Assembly: GCA_963836015.1 (NCBI GenBank)
Contig: CAWIIF010000005.1
Location: 186,001 to 250,000 of the forward strand
Length of the DNA: 64,000 nt
From: CAWCDJ01 sp963836015
GTDB lineage: Bacteria > Acidobacteriota > Terriglobia > Bryobacterales > Bryobacteraceae
Reading direction: 5' to 3'
Shown: positions 60,356 through 64,000 of the stretch, in pieces
Position numbering within the stretch: the stretch's first letter is position 1
How the letters are laid out: every line of letters starts with the position of its first letter
Program-made: the position numbers and the translations under genes
Notes under the pieces: model-generated
Database searches by the model: none
What the model saw: the letters and a program-made list of their open reading frames with translations, nothing else
Told to the model about the DNA's origin: nothing

Positions 60356-61777
60356 ATGAAAATCCTTGCATGCGCCGCCATTTTTGCGGCGGCGGCTTTG
60401 GCCCAGGAAACCCCCACCGAGAGGGACGCGGCGCGGGATGTGCTCCACCAGATGGCGGAGCTCGAGAAGAGCATCGATGTCTCGGGATTGGTGGAGCGGC
60501 TGAGCGCCCCGAACGCCGAGCGCGACAAAGTCACCGCGCGGGCCCGGCAGCTTATGGATACCGAGCTGCTGGCGATGGCCGACGACATCACCAAGCATCC
60601 GGAGATCGGCTTCGAAGAGAAGCGCTCGGTGGGGATCCTGGTGGATTACCTGCGGAAGCACAATTTCGACGTGACGGTGGGGGTGGCCAACCTGCCCACC
60701 GCCTTCGTAGCGCGCTATAAGGGCAACCACGGCGCGCCGAACCTGGGGGTGATTCTGGAATACGACGCGCTGCGCGGCACCCAGCGGCCCTTTCACGGGG
60801 ACCAGCACAGCGCGCAGGGGCCGGTGGGCATCGCCGCGGCAGTGGCCATGGCGGAGTACCTGGAGCGCTCGCACGCCCCGGGCAGCGTGGTGGTCTTCGG
60901 GACACCGGGCGAGGAGATGATGCCGCCGGTGGCCAAGACCGATATGTTCCAGGCGGGCGTGTTCAACGGCATGGACGTGATCGTGCGCAGCCATTCGGTG
61001 AGCGCCACCAACCGTCCGGCGCCGGGCTTCGGCACGTGCTGCCTCAATATCGACGGCGTGAAGTACACGTTTTCGGGGGCGCCGGCGCACCAGATGACGC
61101 CGTGGGCGGGGCGCAACGCGCTCGAAGCGGTGATCCACCTGTTCAACAATATCGACGCGGCGCGCACCACCATGCGGCCGGAAGCGCGCATACAGGGCGT
61201 GATCACCGAGGGCGGGGCCGCGCCCAACGTGGTGCCCGACCGCACGCAGGCCGATTTCTACATACGCTATCCGGACGCCGTCTACCTGGCGCAGGTGCGG
61301 GAAGCCGTGGACAATGCAGCGCGCGCCGCGGCGCTGGCCACCGGCACCAAGGTGAAGATCGACAACTACGGCCGGCTGCGGGACGGCATCTCGGTGGCCA
61401 CGCTTTCCGAGGTGGCTTTCGCCCATATGAAGCAGTTCGGCGCCACCAACGTGGCGGCGGCTCCGGGAAAGCCGCAGGGGTATGAGGAGACCGGCAGCGT
61501 TTCGAGCGCGATTCCGGGGATCGGGTTCGCGGCCCAGACCTCGACCTACGCCAACCACACCTACGAGATGGAAACCGACGCGCTGGCGGAGATCGGCCAT
61601 CACGGCTTCGTGGTCGATGCCGAATCGATGGCCGCGCTGCTCTTCGATTTCGAAACCCACCCCGATTACCGCGCGGCGGTGAAGCGCGAATTCGACGGCA
61701 TCCACGCGTTATTCGGCGAATACCAGGAAGCCCTTCAGAAGGTCTACCCGCGGCCTAATGTGCCCGATCCGCGGTAA
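60356..61777 (+). CDS. Secreted M20-family amidohydrolase (AbgB-like)
   Basis: 473 aa with a signal peptide (MKILACAAIFAAAALAQ). The M20D fold shows 'DDITKHPEIGFEEKRSVGILVDYLRKHNFDV', the metal-region 'FHGDQHSAQGPVGIAAAVAMAEYL', where AbgB relatives have C-G-H-N, then 'VVFGTPGEEMMPP' (E-E as catalytic base), 'GAPAHQMTPWAGRNALEAVI' and a late His in 'YANHTYEMETDALAEIGHHG'. It probably hydrolyses an aminobenzoyl-glutamate or N-acylated amino-acid-like amide in the periplasm. The Cys-to-Asp change at the metal site and the export signal are its notable features. Confidence 0.85.
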   Translation: MKILACAAIFAAAALAQETPTERDAARDVLHQMAELEKSIDVSGLVERLSAPNAERDKVTARARQLMDTELLAMADDITKHPEIGFEEKRSVGILVDYLRKHNFDVTVGVANLPTAFVARYKGNHGAPNLGVILEYDALRGTQRPFHGDQHSAQGPVGIAAAVAMAEYLERSHAPGSVVVFGTPGEEMMPPVAKTDMFQAGVFNGMDVIVRSHSVSATNRPAPGFGTCCLNIDGVKYTFSGAPAHQMTPWAGRNALEAVIHLFNNIDAARTTMRPEARIQGVITEGGAAPNVVPDRTQADFYIRYPDAVYLAQVREAVDNAARAAALATGTKVKIDNYGRLRDGISVATLSEVAFAHMKQFGATNVAAAPGKPQGYEETGSVSSAIPGIGFAAQTSTYANHTYEMETDALAEIGHHGFVVDAESMAALLFDFETHPDYRAAVKREFDGIHALFGEYQEALQKVYPRPNVPDPR

Positions 61778-61822
61778 CGTATGATAACGGAAGACACGCC
61801 ATACCTAGTCCGGGCTTCAGTA

Positions 61823-64000
61823 TGACCACTCCAGTACCCACCCTTGAACCGGCCGATGCACGCCGCTATTTGCCGGTGCTGCTCCTGCTCTTCGCGGGAA
61901 GCGGCTGCTCCGCGTTGATCTATGAAATCGTGTGGTACCAGCTGCTGCAACTGGTGATCGGGTCGAGCGCGATCTCGCTGGGAGTGCTGCTGGCCACGTT
62001 CATGGGCGGGTTGTGCCTGGGGAGCCTGGCGCTGCCGCGGCTGCTGGCGGCACGGAAGCAGCATCCGCTGCGGGTGTACGCCAAGGTGGAGTTCGGAATC
62101 GCCGTGTGCGGGTTGCTGGTGCTATTGGGCATGCCCCTGGTGGACGGCATCTATGCGGAGGCGGTGGGCCACGGCATGCCGGCGATCCTGCTGCGCGCGC
62201 TGGTGTGCGGCCTGTGCCTGATTCCGCCCACCTTCCTGATGGGGGCGTCGCTGCCGGCCGCCGCGCGCTGGATCGAGACCAGTCCCGAGGGCGTCTCGTG
62301 GATGGGCTTCCTGTACGGCGGCAATACCGCGGGCGCGGTGTTCGGATGCTTGCTGGCGGGCTTCTACCTGTTGCGCGAGTTCGACATGACCACCACCACC
62401 TTCGTGGCCGCGGCGCTGAACGTGGTGGTGGGGCTGGGCAGCCTGGCGATTGCCGGGCGCACGCCGGCCCGGGCGTCGGAGCAGCCCCCCGCCGCGGCCG
62501 AGCCGGGCGCCAAGGCCTACTGGCCGGTATACGCCGCCATCGCCATTTCGGGCGCGTGCGCGCTGGGAGCGGAAGTGATCTGGACGCGCCTGCTGGGCCT
62601 CATGCTGGCGGCGACGGTGTATACGTTCTCGATCATCCTGGCGGTATTCCTGATCGGGATCGGGCTGGGCAGCGGATTCGGGTCGCTGCTGGCCCGCTCG
62701 TCGAAGCCGCGGCTGGCCTTCGGCTGCTGCCAGTTGGCGCTGGTGGGGGCCATCGGATGGACCGCCTTCATGCTGGCGGATTCCCTGCCCTACTGGCCGG
62801 TGAACCCGCTGCTCTCGACCAGCCCGTGGTTCACTTTTCAGATCGACCTGGTGCGCTGCCTGTGGGCCATCCTGCCGCCCGCGCTGCTGTGGGGCGCCAG
62901 CTTCCCCCTGGCCCTGGCGGCCGCGGCCCCCGCCAATAAGGACTCGGCGCAACTGGTAGGCGGCATCTATGCGGCCAATACGGGAGGCGCGATCGCCGGC
63001 GCGCTCAGCTTCAGCCTCGTCCTGGTGCCGTGGATCGGAACGCAGGGCTGCGAACGGGTGCTGATCGTGCTGGCGGCGATCGGCGCGGTGCTGATCCTGG
63101 CGCCGCTGGTGAGCGCGGCGCGGACGGTATACGGCGCAGCGGGCCTGGCGGCGGCGCTGGCCGCGGGCGCGGTGCTGGTGTCGCACGTTTCGGGCGTGCC
63201 TCCGGTGCTGATTGCATACGGCCGCCGCATCATGACCTCGATGACCCACACCAAGATCCTGTACTCCGGCGAGGGGATCAATTCGTCGATCGCCATCTCG
63301 CAGTGGGACGACGGCGCAGTGCAGTTCCACGTGAGCGGAAAGGTGGAGGCCTCCACCGAGCCTTACGACATGCGCCTGCAGCGGATGCTGGGCCACATGC
63401 CGGCGCTGTTTCACCGCAACGCGAAATCCGTGCTGGTGGTGGGCTTCGGCGCGGGGGTCACGGCGGGGACGTTCGTCACCCATCCGGAAGTGCAGCGCAT
63501 CGTGATCTGCGAGATGGAGCCGCTGATTCCGCCGACAGCCACGCGGTATTTCGGCAAAGAGAACTACAACGTGATGCACGATCCGCGCGTCCAGATCGTC
63601 TACGACGACGCGCGCCACTACATCCTGACCACCAACGAGAAGTTCGACATCATCACGTCGGACCCGATTCACCCCTGGGTGAAAGGCAGCGCCACGCTCT
63701 ATTCGAAGGAATATTTCGAGCTGGTGAAGCGGCATCTGAACCCCGGGGGAATCGTCACGCAGTGGGTGCCGCTCTACGAAAGCGATACACCCACGGTGAA
63801 GAGCGAGCTCGCGACGTTCTTCGACGTCTTCCCCAATGGCACGGTATGGGGCAACGAAAACAACGGCGGCTACGATTCGGTAGTGATGGGCCAGGCCGAG
63901 CCGATGAAGATCGACCTGGACGCGATGCAGGCGCAGATCGCGCGGCCGGACCACCGCGCCGTGGGGCAGTCGCTCTACGAGGTAGGCTTCCATTCACTGC
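61823..64000 (+). CDS. Membrane-fused spermidine-synthase-like protein, partial at the right edge
   Basis: The frame from ATG 61823 stays open to the window end (726 codons). The first ~450 residues form ten or more membrane helices ('LIYEIVWYQLLQLVIGSSAISLGVLLATFMGGLCLGSL', 'LYGGNTAGAVFGCLLAGFYLL', 'GGIYAANTGGAIAGALSFSLVLVPWIG'). Then a Rossmann domain of the spermidine/spermine synthase type begins: 'SVLVVGFGAGVTAGTFVTHPEVQRIVICEMEPLIPPTATRYF', 'RVQIVYDDARHYILTTNEKFDIITSDPIHPWVKGSATLYSKEYFELVKRHLNPGGIVTQWVPLY'. Such fusions are common in acidobacteria; the polyamine product is not proven. Confidence 0.88.

Noticed and set aside
62122..63993. A 623-codon open frame on the minus strand
   Set aside because: It is antisense to the membrane spermidine-synthase-like gene. 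Its arginine/histidine-rich composition has no domain or start signal, which is typical of a GC-rich shadow frame.

Overview
The window is GC-rich bacterial chromosome from a member of the Acidobacteriota, most like the Solibacter/Bryobacter group. The taxonomic call is an inference from family content. There are three 'acidobacterial duplicated orphan permease' (ADOP) genes, one with its PadR regulator, a VWFA-related acidobacterial-type secreted protein, a secreted DUF1080 protein, the stub of an Oar-like TonB receptor, and several ECF sigma systems. I saw no rRNA, tRNA or CRISPR array.

Layout. 1-0.9 kb: the end of an insertion sequence that has cut a TonB-receptor gene. 1-10 kb: envelope and secreted proteins (degenerate M48 protease, PRC-barrel, PLC-like phosphodiesterase, DUF1080, an esterase-fold protein without its serine), an RpiB-type isomerase, an ADOP permease and a type IV pilin. 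10.3-12.5 kb: a two-gene bc complex (Rieske plus cytochrome b fused to a diheme c module). 13.9-18.8 kb: a candidate structured RNA, a terminator-bearing leader, then the nitrogen operon amtB-glnB-glnD. 19-24 kb: a PQQ/cytochrome c protein and an ECF42 sigma factor with two DGPF/YCII proteins and a recognisable ECF42-type promoter. 24-34 kb: secreted hydrolase, a Tat-signal-bearing hexulose-phosphate-synthase-like protein, a POT peptide transporter, an ECF sigma/anti-sigma/secreted-protein operon and an aminotransferase. 34-44 kb: a 1077-aa Ig-repeat surface protein, Smr and DUF465 proteins, a frameshifted acetyltransferase, a VWA protein, a glycan-modification pair, a pseudouridine synthase and an SDR. 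44-49 kb: uvrA coupled to a deoxyhypusine-synthase-like gene and a CPBP protease. 49-56 kb: PadR-ADOP, an ECF41 sigma factor with its carboxymuconolactone-decarboxylase partner and a near-perfect ECF41 promoter, and a third ADOP. 56-64 kb: a cyclodextrin-glucanotransferase-like amylase, DUF2278, mtnA, an M20 amidohydrolase and a membrane spermidine-synthase-like protein cut by the window edge.

Two signals cut across genes. First, many genes without a Shine-Dalgarno sequence have a -10-like hexamer placed so that the transcript would begin exactly at the start codon (6 nt spacing in at least eight cases). This implies widespread leaderless mRNAs, and in several divergent pairs the two -10 elements overlap or interlock. 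Second, a palindromic dispersed repeat occurs three times, each time directly at the 3' end of a gene.
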